A stretch of 64,000 bases of DNA from Maricaulis salignorans (lineage in GTDB: Bacteria > Pseudomonadota > Alphaproteobacteria > Caulobacterales > Maricaulaceae). Made by a program: the position numbers and the translations under genes. This document shows, one piece after another, positions 8,553 through 15,705 of the stretch. The stretch covers positions 186,001 through 250,000 of the forward strand of contig NZ_FNHG01000001.1 in the NCBI RefSeq assembly GCF_900103475.1, in the 5' to 3' direction. Each line of letters begins with the position of its first letter. The stretch's first letter is position 1. The notes beneath the pieces were generated by a model. That model ran no database searches, was not told where the DNA came from, and saw nothing but the letters and a program-made list of their open reading frames with translations.

Positions 8553-10061
8553 ATGCTCAAAACAACACCGACACCCGAAACTGACGCTGAGCTTCGTGAG
8601 CGAGTTGACCGGCTCTGCGCGGAACGCTTTATGCCGATTGTAAACGGCTGGAAGGATCACGGGCGTACGTGCCGCCCGCTGATCGAGGCGATCGCCGAGG
8701 AGGGACTGTTCGGCCTGACCTTGCCGGCAGAGTATGGCGGGGCGGGCAGGGTTGAACGCTATTCCGCGATCCTGTGCCTGTTGCGCGAACGCTTTGGCTA
8801 TCATGACGCACTGATTGATACGCAATTCGCCATTCAAGGTCTTGGAACCAACGCCATCCTGCGTATGGGAACCGATGATCAGCGTGATCGCTATCTCCCG
8901 GGGCTCGTCGAGGGCAAGACGCTCTTCTCCTTCGCCCTGACCGAACCCCATAGTGGATCCGATGTTCTGGGAATGCGGACCAGGGCCCGCCGCGATGGCG
9001 ATGGCTGGGTCCTCAACGGCTCGAAAATGTTCATCTCCGGTGCGCCGGACTCCGATGTCTACATCACCTTCGCCCGCACGGGCGATGATGACAAACGCTC
9101 TGTGACCGCCTTCCTGATGGAGACGGGAATGCCCGGCTTCACGGCGCGCGGCGGCATCGCGCTGCAGGCGCCCCACGCGATCGGCTACCTGGATTTCGAT
9201 GAATGCCGCATTCCCGACAGCCAGCGGCTCGGCGAAGTCGGTCAGGGCCTCAGAGCGGCCCTTGGCACGCTTGAAATCTTCCGCCCGTCAGTCGGCTCTG
9301 CAACCCTCGGCATGGCGCGCCGTGCGCTGGATCTGGCGCTCGCGTTCAGTACCAGTCGTGAGGCCTTTGGCGGCCATCTCAGCGATCTCGACGGCATCCG
9401 GCTGAAGCTCGGTATTATGGCCGCGATGGTAGAAGGCGGCGCGGCCCTGGTCGACCGTGCAGCCAATCTGCGCGACTCCGGGCAAAGCACGATTGTCGAA
9501 GGTGCTGTGTCCAAAGCTTTTGCCACGGAATCTGCGGTTGAGGTGATCTACCAATCCCAACAGATCCATGGTGGCCGTGGCGTGATCGTCGGCGAGGAAA
9601 TCGAGATGATTTCCCGCGCTGTGCGCCCGACCACGATCTATGAGGGTGCCTCCGAGGTGCAGCGTTCCATTATCGGTCGCGCCGAAGCCAAACGGGTCAA
9701 GGCCGGCGGGGCGCGTCCCGCGATTGCACTCAACACGGCACCGGCTGACCTTCGCGCCCTGCTCGAGGTCTTGCGCACCACCTATGAGAGCTGGATTGGC
9801 GCTGCCGGCGAGGCGATCGACACGCCGGCCTTCCATGTCCGGCTGGCCGAAACCGCTATGGCGGTCGAGGCGGCGGAAACCTGCCCGGCCGGTCACGCCC
9901 GTTACATTCTTGCGCTGTCAGCGGCCCGGGTCCTGTCGGGCAATATCGCCCGCACCGGTGGAACAACGGACTGTGCCCCGGTTACCCGTGCCGTCCGTGC
10001 GATCGAGCGAGGCGAGGACGCATTTGCGCTCGCCATCGCCGAGCAGTTGATTGATGGTTGA
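8553..10061 (+). CDS. Acyl-CoA dehydrogenase (long form)
   Basis: A 502-residue acyl-CoA dehydrogenase with a standard core (residues 1-380) and an extra C-terminal helical segment of about 110 residues. Core motifs include FALTEPHSGSDVLGMRT, SKMFISGAPDSD, QQIHGGRGVIVGEE and the catalytic-Glu motif TIYEGASEVQRS. It oxidises an acyl-CoA in the cytoplasm. The frame is open to 8409, but the ATG at 8553 gives a normal N-terminus and leaves room for the divergent promoter. First gene of the rightward operon; its stop overlaps the upstream part of the lipoprotein gene. Confidence 0.9.
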   Translation: MLKTTPTPETDAELRERVDRLCAERFMPIVNGWKDHGRTCRPLIEAIAEEGLFGLTLPAEYGGAGRVERYSAILCLLRERFGYHDALIDTQFAIQGLGTNAILRMGTDDQRDRYLPGLVEGKTLFSFALTEPHSGSDVLGMRTRARRDGDGWVLNGSKMFISGAPDSDVYITFARTGDDDKRSVTAFLMETGMPGFTARGGIALQAPHAIGYLDFDECRIPDSQRLGEVGQGLRAALGTLEIFRPSVGSATLGMARRALDLALAFSTSREAFGGHLSDLDGIRLKLGIMAAMVEGGAALVDRAANLRDSGQSTIVEGAVSKAFATESAVEVIYQSQQIHGGRGVIVGEEIEMISRAVRPTTIYEGASEVQRSIIGRAEAKRVKAGGARPAIALNTAPADLRALLEVLRTTYESWIGAAGEAIDTPAFHVRLAETAMAVEAAETCPAGHARYILALSAARVLSGNIARTGGTTDCAPVTRAVRAIERGEDAFALAIAEQLIDG

Positions 10062-10065
10062 TCGG

Positions 10066-11319
10066 ATGACCACGCGCACCGCAAATGGCTGGACACGCCG
10101 GGCCGCCCTGATCGGCTCGGCCGCAACGCTGGCGGCTTGCGGGGCGCCCGGTGGTGATGTCGGAGGTGGCGCCAATGGCATCACTGACGACACGATCCGC
10201 CTCGGTCAGAGCTGGCCGACCTCCGGGGCTGCGGCAGCAGTTTTCGGCCCGATGCTCGATGCCATCCGCGCATGGCAGCAGCACCTCAACGATACCGAGG
10301 GCGGGGTGATGATGACTGATGGCAGGCTGCGCCGGATCGATCTGCGCACGGCCGATGATGGTCTCGATCCGAGCCGGGCGATCCAGAATGCCCGCTATCT
10401 GGTCGAACGCGAAAATGTCTTTGCCATGATCAGCCCGGCGGGGACGGCCAATTCCACCGCGATCTCGACCTATACCGAGCGCGCCAGCATCCCCTTGCTC
10501 TATGTCCTGTCCGGTGCCCGGCACTGGACTGACACGGCGCGCTTTCGCTGGTCGGTCGGATTGCAGCCATCGAGCGCCGTCGAAGGCCGTATCTGGGCGC
10601 GTTGGCTCGCCCGTAATCACCCGGGAGCCCGTATCGGTCTCCTGCGCGACAATACCGATTTTGGCCATGACCTTGAGTATGGCTTGCAGGCAGAAATTGA
10701 TGCGGGCGCGTTGCCTGTGACCATCGCCGGCATCCAGGGTTATCAGCCGACCGACACAACATTGGCATCGCAGATTACCAATCTGAGGGCAGCGGGCTCC
10801 AATGTCTTCTTCAACGGAGCCACCCCGCAATTTGCCGCGCTGGGCTACAAGGCGCTGGTGCGCTCCGGTTGGGAACCTGAACTCAACCTGCTGACCAATG
10901 CGTCGCCCGATCCGACAACAGTGATTGAGCCGGCCGGCTATGACGCCCTGCAGGGCGTGCGCTGCCTGCTCTTCCTGAAGGACCCGGCCGACCCGCAATT
11001 CATCGATAGTCCCGATGTTGTTCTGTGGCGTGAAGTGATGGAGCGCTATTCCCCGCGCACGCCCCGGAACCAGTTGACCTTCTGGGCTTCAAGCTTGCTT
11101 CAGGCGACGGTAGAGACCTTGCGGGCCGCCGAAGCTCCGACGCGTCGCGCGGTGATGGATGCCGCCCACACGCTTGATGCGACACTGCCGGCGCTGGCTC
11201 CGGGGATCCGGATCCGCAACACGCCGCAAACCAACCGGCCGATCAGCCAGTTCGCACTGGGACAACTCAGGGGCGAGCATTTCCAGGTGGATGGCGAAGT
11301 GATTGGCCTTGATGACTGA
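10066..11319 (+). CDS. LivK-like ABC transporter substrate-binding lipoprotein
   Basis: A 417-residue periplasmic-binding protein of the Leu/Ile/Val receptor family, with a TIRLGQSWPTSG opening and type I lobes (LRTADDGLDPSRAIQNARYLVE, IGLLRDNTDFGHDLEYG). The N-terminus has a twin-arginine pair (TRRAALIG) and a lipobox LAAC with Cys at about residue 25, so it is probably a lipid-anchored, perhaps Tat-exported, receptor. The ATG at 10066 is preferred; ATG 10054 and TTG 10051 are in-frame alternatives. It likely feeds the LivHM permease encoded at the left end. Its place inside the acyl-CoA operon links transport to catabolism. Confidence 0.87.
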   Translation: MTTRTANGWTRRAALIGSAATLAACGAPGGDVGGGANGITDDTIRLGQSWPTSGAAAAVFGPMLDAIRAWQQHLNDTEGGVMMTDGRLRRIDLRTADDGLDPSRAIQNARYLVERENVFAMISPAGTANSTAISTYTERASIPLLYVLSGARHWTDTARFRWSVGLQPSSAVEGRIWARWLARNHPGARIGLLRDNTDFGHDLEYGLQAEIDAGALPVTIAGIQGYQPTDTTLASQITNLRAAGSNVFFNGATPQFAALGYKALVRSGWEPELNLLTNASPDPTTVIEPAGYDALQGVRCLLFLKDPADPQFIDSPDVVLWREVMERYSPRTPRNQLTFWASSLLQATVETLRAAEAPTRRAVMDAAHTLDATLPALAPGIRIRNTPQTNRPISQFALGQLRGEHFQVDGEVIGLDD

Positions 11320-11337
11320 CCAGAAAATGAGGACGAG

Positions 11338-11802
11338 ATGAGCGGGCTTTGGTTTGAACAGTTTACCGTGGGGCAGACATTCCACCACGCCTTGCGGCGT
11401 ACCGTGACGGAGGCCGACAATATGTTGTTCTCCAACATGACCCTGAATGTCCAGCCGCTGCATATCGATTTCGAATTCGCGAAAGGGACCGAGTTCGGCC
11501 GCCCGCTGGTCAATTCACTGTTCACTCTAGGTCTGATGATCGGCATCACCGTGAACGACACAACGCTCGGCACGACGGTTGCCAATCTGGGCATGTCGAA
11601 TGTGGGCTTTCCCAAGCCAGTTTTTCACGGCGACACGATCCATGTCGTGACCCATGTCACGTCGACGCGCGCCAGCGCGTCGCGGCCGCACCAGGGCATT
11701 ATCGGCTTCCGCCATGAAGCCTTCAATCAGCGTGACGAATTGGTGGCCGTGTGCGATCGCACCGCCCTGATGCACCGCAAGCCGGAAACCGAAGCGGCAT
11801 GA
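11338..11802 (+). CDS. MaoC-like (hot-dog fold) enoyl-CoA hydratase
   Basis: A 154-residue hot-dog fold protein of the MaoC family, related to the RipB/Ich group that hydrates itaconyl- or mesaconyl-type CoA esters. The segment TLNVQPLHIDFEFA aligns with the family active-site loop (GDxNPxHxD); the His is present, but the usual catalytic Asp position appears as Asn. It sits immediately before a CitE-like lyase (ATGA overlap) and a CoA-transferase, the same trio as in itaconate degradation operons. GAGG-like ribosome-binding bases precede the ATG. Confidence 0.82.
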   Translation: MSGLWFEQFTVGQTFHHALRRTVTEADNMLFSNMTLNVQPLHIDFEFAKGTEFGRPLVNSLFTLGLMIGITVNDTTLGTTVANLGMSNVGFPKPVFHGDTIHVVTHVTSTRASASRPHQGIIGFRHEAFNQRDELVAVCDRTALMHRKPETEAA

Positions 11803-12626
11803 TCCGCTCCATGCTCTTCGCCCCGGCGAACCGGCCGGATCTGATCGCAAAGTTTGAGCGCATTCCGGCCGATGCCTTTGTGCTGGACCTAGAAGACGGA
11901 ACGCCGCCAGGCGAACGGGCCGCCGCAAGGGCCGGTCTGCCCGAATTGTATCGCGCCGCCCGCGATGCCAAGCCCGGGGCATTGGTGATGGTCAGGGTCA
12001 ACCCGATCGGCAGTGCGGATTTCGAGGCCGATTGCCAGGCCCTGTCGGCGGCCGGTACCGAGTATGCTGTCCTGCCCAAGGTGGAGAATGAAGCCCAGGT
12101 CGCGCGACTTCATCGCCACGCGCCCTTCATTGTCGTCGGTATTGAAACACCGCTTGGTGTGTTGCGTGCGCCCGAAATCGCCGCTGCTGCCGGTGTGATG
12201 GCCCTGTATTTCGGAGCCGAGGACCTCGTCGCCGAAATGGACGGGCTTCGCACGGACGATAACCGGGAAGTGCTCCACGCCCGCTCCCATGTCGCCCTGG
12301 CCGCCAAGGCGCATAAGGTGCAGGCGCTTGATCTGGTGACCATCGCGGTGCGGGACGGGGAACAATTTGATCGCGACGTGCAGCAGGGCCGCGAGATCGG
12401 CTATTCGGGCAAGATGTGCATCGCGCCGGGCCAGGTCGCCCAGGCCAATGCGGCTTATCAGCCCACAGAAAGTCAGATCGACTTCGCTCGTCGTGTCGTC
12501 GCTGCGGCCGAGGCCGGCGCGCGCGATGGCAAGGGCGTGATCTCGGTCGACGGCCGGATGATCGATACGCCACTCGTCCGCCAGGCCCAATCCATCCTGT
12601 CCACATTTCGGGGTCAAGATGTCTGA
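11799..12626 (+). CDS. CitE-like acyl-CoA lyase (HpcH/HpaI family; citramalyl/malyl-CoA lyase type)
   Basis: A 275-residue TIM-barrel lyase. The N-terminus RSMLFAPANRPDLIAKF and the metal-binding VLDLEDGTPPGER are CitE hallmarks; further motifs are MVRVNPIG, VVGIETPLGV and YFGAEDLVAEM. Such enzymes cleave (S)-citramalyl-CoA or malyl-CoA to an acyl-CoA plus pyruvate or glyoxylate. The start overlaps the MaoC stop, and the end overlaps the CoA-transferase start by 8 bp. I infer that it produces acetyl-CoA and pyruvate from a C5 branched dicarboxyl-CoA; substrate stereochemistry is not visible. Confidence 0.87.
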   Translation: MIRSMLFAPANRPDLIAKFERIPADAFVLDLEDGTPPGERAAARAGLPELYRAARDAKPGALVMVRVNPIGSADFEADCQALSAAGTEYAVLPKVENEAQVARLHRHAPFIVVGIETPLGVLRAPEIAAAAGVMALYFGAEDLVAEMDGLRTDDNREVLHARSHVALAAKAHKVQALDLVTIAVRDGEQFDRDVQQGREIGYSGKMCIAPGQVAQANAAYQPTESQIDFARRVVAAAEAGARDGKGVISVDGRMIDTPLVRQAQSILSTFRGQDV

Positions 12627-13854
12627 AGCGAGCCGGCTGGACATCGATTTCACGGACTATATCCGCCCCGGCGACCGGGTGTTCATCAGTGAGGCTGCCG
12701 GCAGCCCGGTTGCGCTGGTCGACGCCTTGATCGAGCAGCGCCACGCCCTCGGCGGTGTGACGGTCTTCCTCGGATATGACATCCACAGCCGCTTCACCGC
12801 CGAACATGCTGACGTGCTTCGATTTGAAAGTTATGGCGCACTGGGCGGCACGGGCGCGCTGTCGAAAGCCGGTTGTCTCGAGGTCTTGCCGGTCAGCCTG
12901 GCGCAAATGTCGAACGCCATTCTGGCCGGACAATTCCGCTGTGATGTCGCCCTGCTGTCCGGAGCACTCCGCGATGGCGTGTACGGTTTTGGCCTGTCCT
13001 GCATGCTGATGGGCGCCGCGGCCGCGACGGCCCGGCATGTGATCATTGAATGTAATGCCGCCATGCCGGCCAGTGGCGGGGCCATTATTTCACGGGATCG
13101 CGTTAGCCGGGTGGTGGAGAGCGATTACCCCATTCTGGAAGTCGCCGGCCGTCCCAGTGATGTGGCCCAGCAAATTGCCGAGCATGCCGCGGCCTACATT
13201 GGCGATGGCGCGACCTTGCAACTTGGTATCGGCGCGATTGCCGATGCCATTCCGAGCCGCCTGCTTGACCGTCGCGATCTTGGTCTTCACTCCGGGATGA
13301 TCGGGGACAGCCTGGTCGAGTTGGCGCAGGCGGGGGTGCTGACCAATGCCCGCAAATCAATGCGGCCCGGCATTGGCGTCGCGTCGATGGCGGTCGGAAC
13401 CCGCAAGACCTACGATTTTGTCCACCAGAATCCAGACTTGGAAATTCATCCTGTTGCGGTGACGCATGGTGAGGCGCAGTTTCAGAAGAGACTGGTCTCG
13501 ATCAATGGTGCGATGGAAGTCGGCCTGACGGGCGAGGTGAATGCCGAAACCGCCGGTCGGCACTATTTGGGCGCGGTTGGCGGTCAGCCGGATTTCGTCC
13601 GAGCCGCGCAGATTGCGCAAGGTGGGCGGTCGATCATCGCGCTGGCATCAAGGCGCAAGGATGGTGGAAGCCGCATTGTCGCCGGCCCACTGGCCAATGT
13701 CACGACGACGCGCGGTGATGTCGACATCATCATCACCGAATACGGGGCCGCTGAACTGCGCGGACAGCCGCTTGCCGAGCGCGTCAGGCGCCTGGTCAAC
13801 ATTGCACATCCCGACCATCGAGAGGCGCTTGAGAGTGGGTTCAGAGGAGTTTGA
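12619..13854 (+). CDS. Acetyl-CoA hydrolase/transferase-family CoA-transferase
   Basis: A 411-residue protein of the Cat1 / 4-hydroxybutyrate CoA-transferase family, to which Yersinia RipA (itaconate CoA-transferase) belongs. Visible marks are RPGDRVFISEAAGSP near residue 15, DGATLQLGIGAIADA, GLHSGMIGDSLVEL, and the C-terminal GEVNAETAGRH and ITEYGAAELRGQPLAERV. It would load CoA onto a dicarboxylate from a donor acyl-CoA. It is the last gene of the rightward operon. A decayed copy of the segment around residue 305 is found at 36230-36334. Confidence 0.88.
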   Translation: MSEASRLDIDFTDYIRPGDRVFISEAAGSPVALVDALIEQRHALGGVTVFLGYDIHSRFTAEHADVLRFESYGALGGTGALSKAGCLEVLPVSLAQMSNAILAGQFRCDVALLSGALRDGVYGFGLSCMLMGAAAATARHVIIECNAAMPASGGAIISRDRVSRVVESDYPILEVAGRPSDVAQQIAEHAAAYIGDGATLQLGIGAIADAIPSRLLDRRDLGLHSGMIGDSLVELAQAGVLTNARKSMRPGIGVASMAVGTRKTYDFVHQNPDLEIHPVAVTHGEAQFQKRLVSINGAMEVGLTGEVNAETAGRHYLGAVGGQPDFVRAAQIAQGGRSIIALASRRKDGGSRIVAGPLANVTTTRGDVDIIITEYGAAELRGQPLAERVRRLVNIAHPDHREALESGFRGV

Positions 13855-13916
13855 CCTTGAGCCTTGATTCCATCTCAGCATCCTGCCTGCATGCGGGATC
13901 CCGACAAAAACTGACT

Positions 13917-13955
13917 GGGGCGGACACAGTTTACCTCGAAAGGGGCGGGGACACA
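13917..13955 (+). repeat. GGGGCGGACACA imperfect direct repeat, possible REP/RAYT relic
   Basis: GGGGCGGACACA (13917-13928) recurs as GGGGCGGGGACACA (13942-13955) in the gap after the CoA-transferase gene. The GGGG-G-GACACA wording resembles short repeats mobilised by RAYT transposases, but no transposase gene is present, and two copies are too few to be sure. The rest of 13855-14024 shows only a short imperfect hairpin near 13878-13898 without a T-run. Confidence 0.3.
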
Positions 13956-14024
13956 TAGTGAATGGCGACGGGCCCCTATCCAGAGACCGGTTCGCGTTTC
14001 TATGAATGCACCGCCGATGGCGCT

Positions 14025-14471
14025 CTATTCGGTGCTGGCGAGGCTGCGGACGCTCGCCATCAGCGTCCGTCCGATCGCCCGGTCACCGGTAACGGTGCAC
14101 AGAGTCCCATCGGTCGCCCGGTGATAGATGACGGTGTCGCTGGTCACATCATAGACCGCGCTTGCCGCTTGAAAGAAATCAGCTGCCGCAGCGTCAAGCG
14201 CCTGACGGTCTGCGTCCGGCATTTGCGCGATGGAGAATTCGAGGTTCTCGCTACGCCCTTCGACGAGGCTGGAAATGCGGACTATGCCGTCAGGGCCGCG
14301 TTCAAGCAGCGTCTGGCCAGGTTCAAGCAAGCTGGCGGGGTGTTCACTGAAACAGGCCTGCGAGGTGGCAAGATGGTCCGCGTCAAAGGCCGCTACGGCA
14401 TTATTGCCCGCCTCGGGCTGTGTGCATGCTGTGGTCAGGGTGAGTGCGAAAATCGCAAGCAGGGCTTTCAT
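14025..14471 (-). CDS. Small lipoprotein of unknown function
   Basis: A 148-residue protein with a lipoprotein signal: charged MK start, hydrophobic LLAIFALTL, and TTAC with Cys at residue 16. The following Thr-Gln (no Asp at +2) predicts outer-membrane sorting. The mature part has no domain I recognise; it contains one more cysteine pair (ACF and LCT) that could form a disulfide. The plus strand of the same interval has a long open frame, but it lacks an export signal and looks like a shadow. No clear operon partner; it lies downstream of the UrcA-like gene on the same strand, behind a terminator. Confidence 0.65.
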   Translation of the reverse strand: MKALLAIFALTLTTACTQPEAGNNAVAAFDADHLATSQACFSEHPASLLEPGQTLLERGPDGIVRISSLVEGRSENLEFSIAQMPDADRQALDAAAADFFQAASAVYDVTSDTVIYHRATDGTLCTVTGDRAIGRTLMASVRSLASTE

Positions 14472-14630
14472 AATTCGCGACTCCAGGCAGCGATGTGCCG
14501 GGAGCTATATCGAGCGGCAGGCGGGGTGTGAAATGAAGGTTTTGTGTCGCTCGCGGCCGATCCTGCCTGCGCGAACGGGGCCAGCTTGAGCAGCGCAGCA
14601 AATCGCCATCGGCCAGAGCCGGGGCCCGGC

Positions 14631-14672
14631 CAAAACTCCCCGGGAAGCAGGCGTCAGCCGCCGCCGGGGAGT
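14631..14672 (-). terminator. Rho-independent terminator after the UrcA-like gene
   Basis: A perfect 9-bp stem, ACTCCCCGG (14635-14643) with CCGGGGAGT (14664-14672), and a 20-nt loop. On the minus strand it is followed by TTTTGG, giving the usual stem plus T-run for transcription leaving the gene that ends at 14707. Confidence 0.6.
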
Positions 14673-14706
14673 AGACCAATCTTGCGATAGCAATTTGGCG
14701 GACGGG

Positions 14707-15054
14707 TTAGCTGGTGGGTGTTGCCGCATCCTGCCGGGCGCGAAGGGCCTGTTCGGCCAGCCGGGCGGCGTGCAGCGCTGCGAGGCCGGGACTGTCAACC
14801 TGGGCGACGGCGGCCGCCAGAACTTCAGTTTCGCACTGCTCGCTCATCGCGCCGAGGTCAAACTGTTCGCAATACTGTCCGGTTTGCGTGACCAGACGTT
14901 CATAGGTTTCCAGGATTCCGGTCTCTGTCCGGAGTGTGGCCTGATCGGTCTGGAAGGTGAAGACATTGGCGGACTGCGCCTGCACAGCAGGCGCGGCGCC
15001 CAGCAGCATGAAGACGGCGCCTGCGAGGGCGAACGGCCGGGTGGAATGCATCAT
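14707..15054 (-). CDS. Small exported protein, UrcA-like
   Basis: A 115-residue protein with a signal peptide (SFALAG-like hydrophobic core ending AVQAQS near residue 27). The mature part has two cysteines (QYCEQF and EQCETE) and ends in a pattern of Ala-rich residues, then V-x-S-P-x-L-x-A-L-H, that resembles UrcA-family periplasmic proteins of Caulobacterales and Sphingomonadales, whose function is unknown. The frame is open to 15111, but the ATG at 15054 is supported by a GGAG about 9 nt upstream and starts the signal peptide directly. Monocistronic, with a terminator downstream. Confidence 0.6.
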   Translation of the reverse strand: MMHSTRPFALAGAVFMLLGAAPAVQAQSANVFTFQTDQATLRTETGILETYERLVTQTGQYCEQFDLGAMSEQCETEVLAAAVAQVDSPGLAALHAARLAEQALRARQDAATPTS

Positions 15055-15531
15055 GATAATTTGCTCCGTTTCATTGATCCAAACGTCCTGTTTGACATCT
15101 AACTGTCGCAATTCTAACGCGTCCGGGTACGGATGAAAAGATGCTCTGTACTATCATTCAAAGTTTGCTATATTTTGTTCTAATTCCACATGTTATGTAT
15201 TTCAAAACAAGAATGCCAAATTTCCCGAAATAGCATAATTAGTGGCGAAATGAATATTCCAGATTTCGGGTAATTCCGAAATACTAGGAAAACTATCCTG
15301 CTTTTTAGTGCAGGTGCGCCAGTTGTCCACAGAGCGGCTTCCGGACCCGGTTGTGCCTGGTGCGGTCAGCGCATGACAGGCGGTCGTGAAGGCGCGATCG
15401 ATTCGTCTTCCTGCCCGTGAAGCGCCCGGCGGCACCAAACGCAATGACACGTCACAAAAACTTCAAGCACGTCACTCATCCGGGCATCCCTCGGAGGCGC
15501 CCGGCTCTCGCGCCATTTCTGGACGCCCTTC

Positions 15532-15555
15532 TTCCGAAATTTCCGAATTTCCGAA
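15532..15555 (+). repeat. Three close TTCCGAA direct repeats
   Basis: TTCCGAA occurs at 15532-15538, 15541-15547 and 15549-15555, at 9- and 8-bp spacing. Related palindromic forms lie 250-310 bp further upstream (ATTTCCCGAAAT at 15220, CCGAAAT at 15276). Spacing and recurrence suggest a regulator-binding cluster, but the protein is unknown. Confidence 0.45.
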
Positions 15556-15607
15556 CTCGCGGCAGAGTCGGATTTCCCCTGTGCCAGCTGGCCTGCAGGC
15601 CCGCAGC

Positions 15608-15639
15608 CCGTCACGGCACCGTCACACAGCCTCTATAGG
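15608..15639 (+). promoter_or_regulatory. Pho box and -10 element of the elpS-like gene
   Basis: Two copies of CCGTCAC (15608-15614 and 15619-15625) are separated by 4 bp, the 7-4-7 architecture with 11-bp period of PhoB sites (consensus CTGTCAT-N4-CTGTCAC; each half matches except T to C at position 2, plus one last-base variant). TATAGG follows 8 nt later (15634-15639), where a PhoB-dependent promoter has its -10. This predicts induction of the gene starting at 15706 under phosphate limitation. Confidence 0.65.
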
Positions 15640-15705
15640 GCCAAGGCCGAAACGGGTCGGTCGGGATCGGCCCACATTGCACGGTTTCTTTAGGGGGTCC
15701 CTCAA

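Larger units (their letters stand above)
15055..15705. other. Long non-coding control region upstream of the elpS-like gene
   Basis: About 650 bp without a credible gene. The left half (about 15130-15300) is markedly AT-rich for this genome and contains ATTTCCCGAAAT (15220-15231) and an inverted repeat ATTTCGG/CCGAAAT (15263-15282). Three near-tandem TTCCGAA copies lie at 15532, 15541 and 15549. The right end holds a Pho box and a -10-like element (15608-15639). It must also hold the leftward promoter of the UrcA-like gene. Confidence 0.7.

Noticed and set aside
13962-14531. A 189-codon plus-strand frame opposite the small lipoprotein
   Set aside because: It lacks a secretion signal or domain, whereas the minus-strand frame has a clean lipobox; only one can be real and the latter is better supported.
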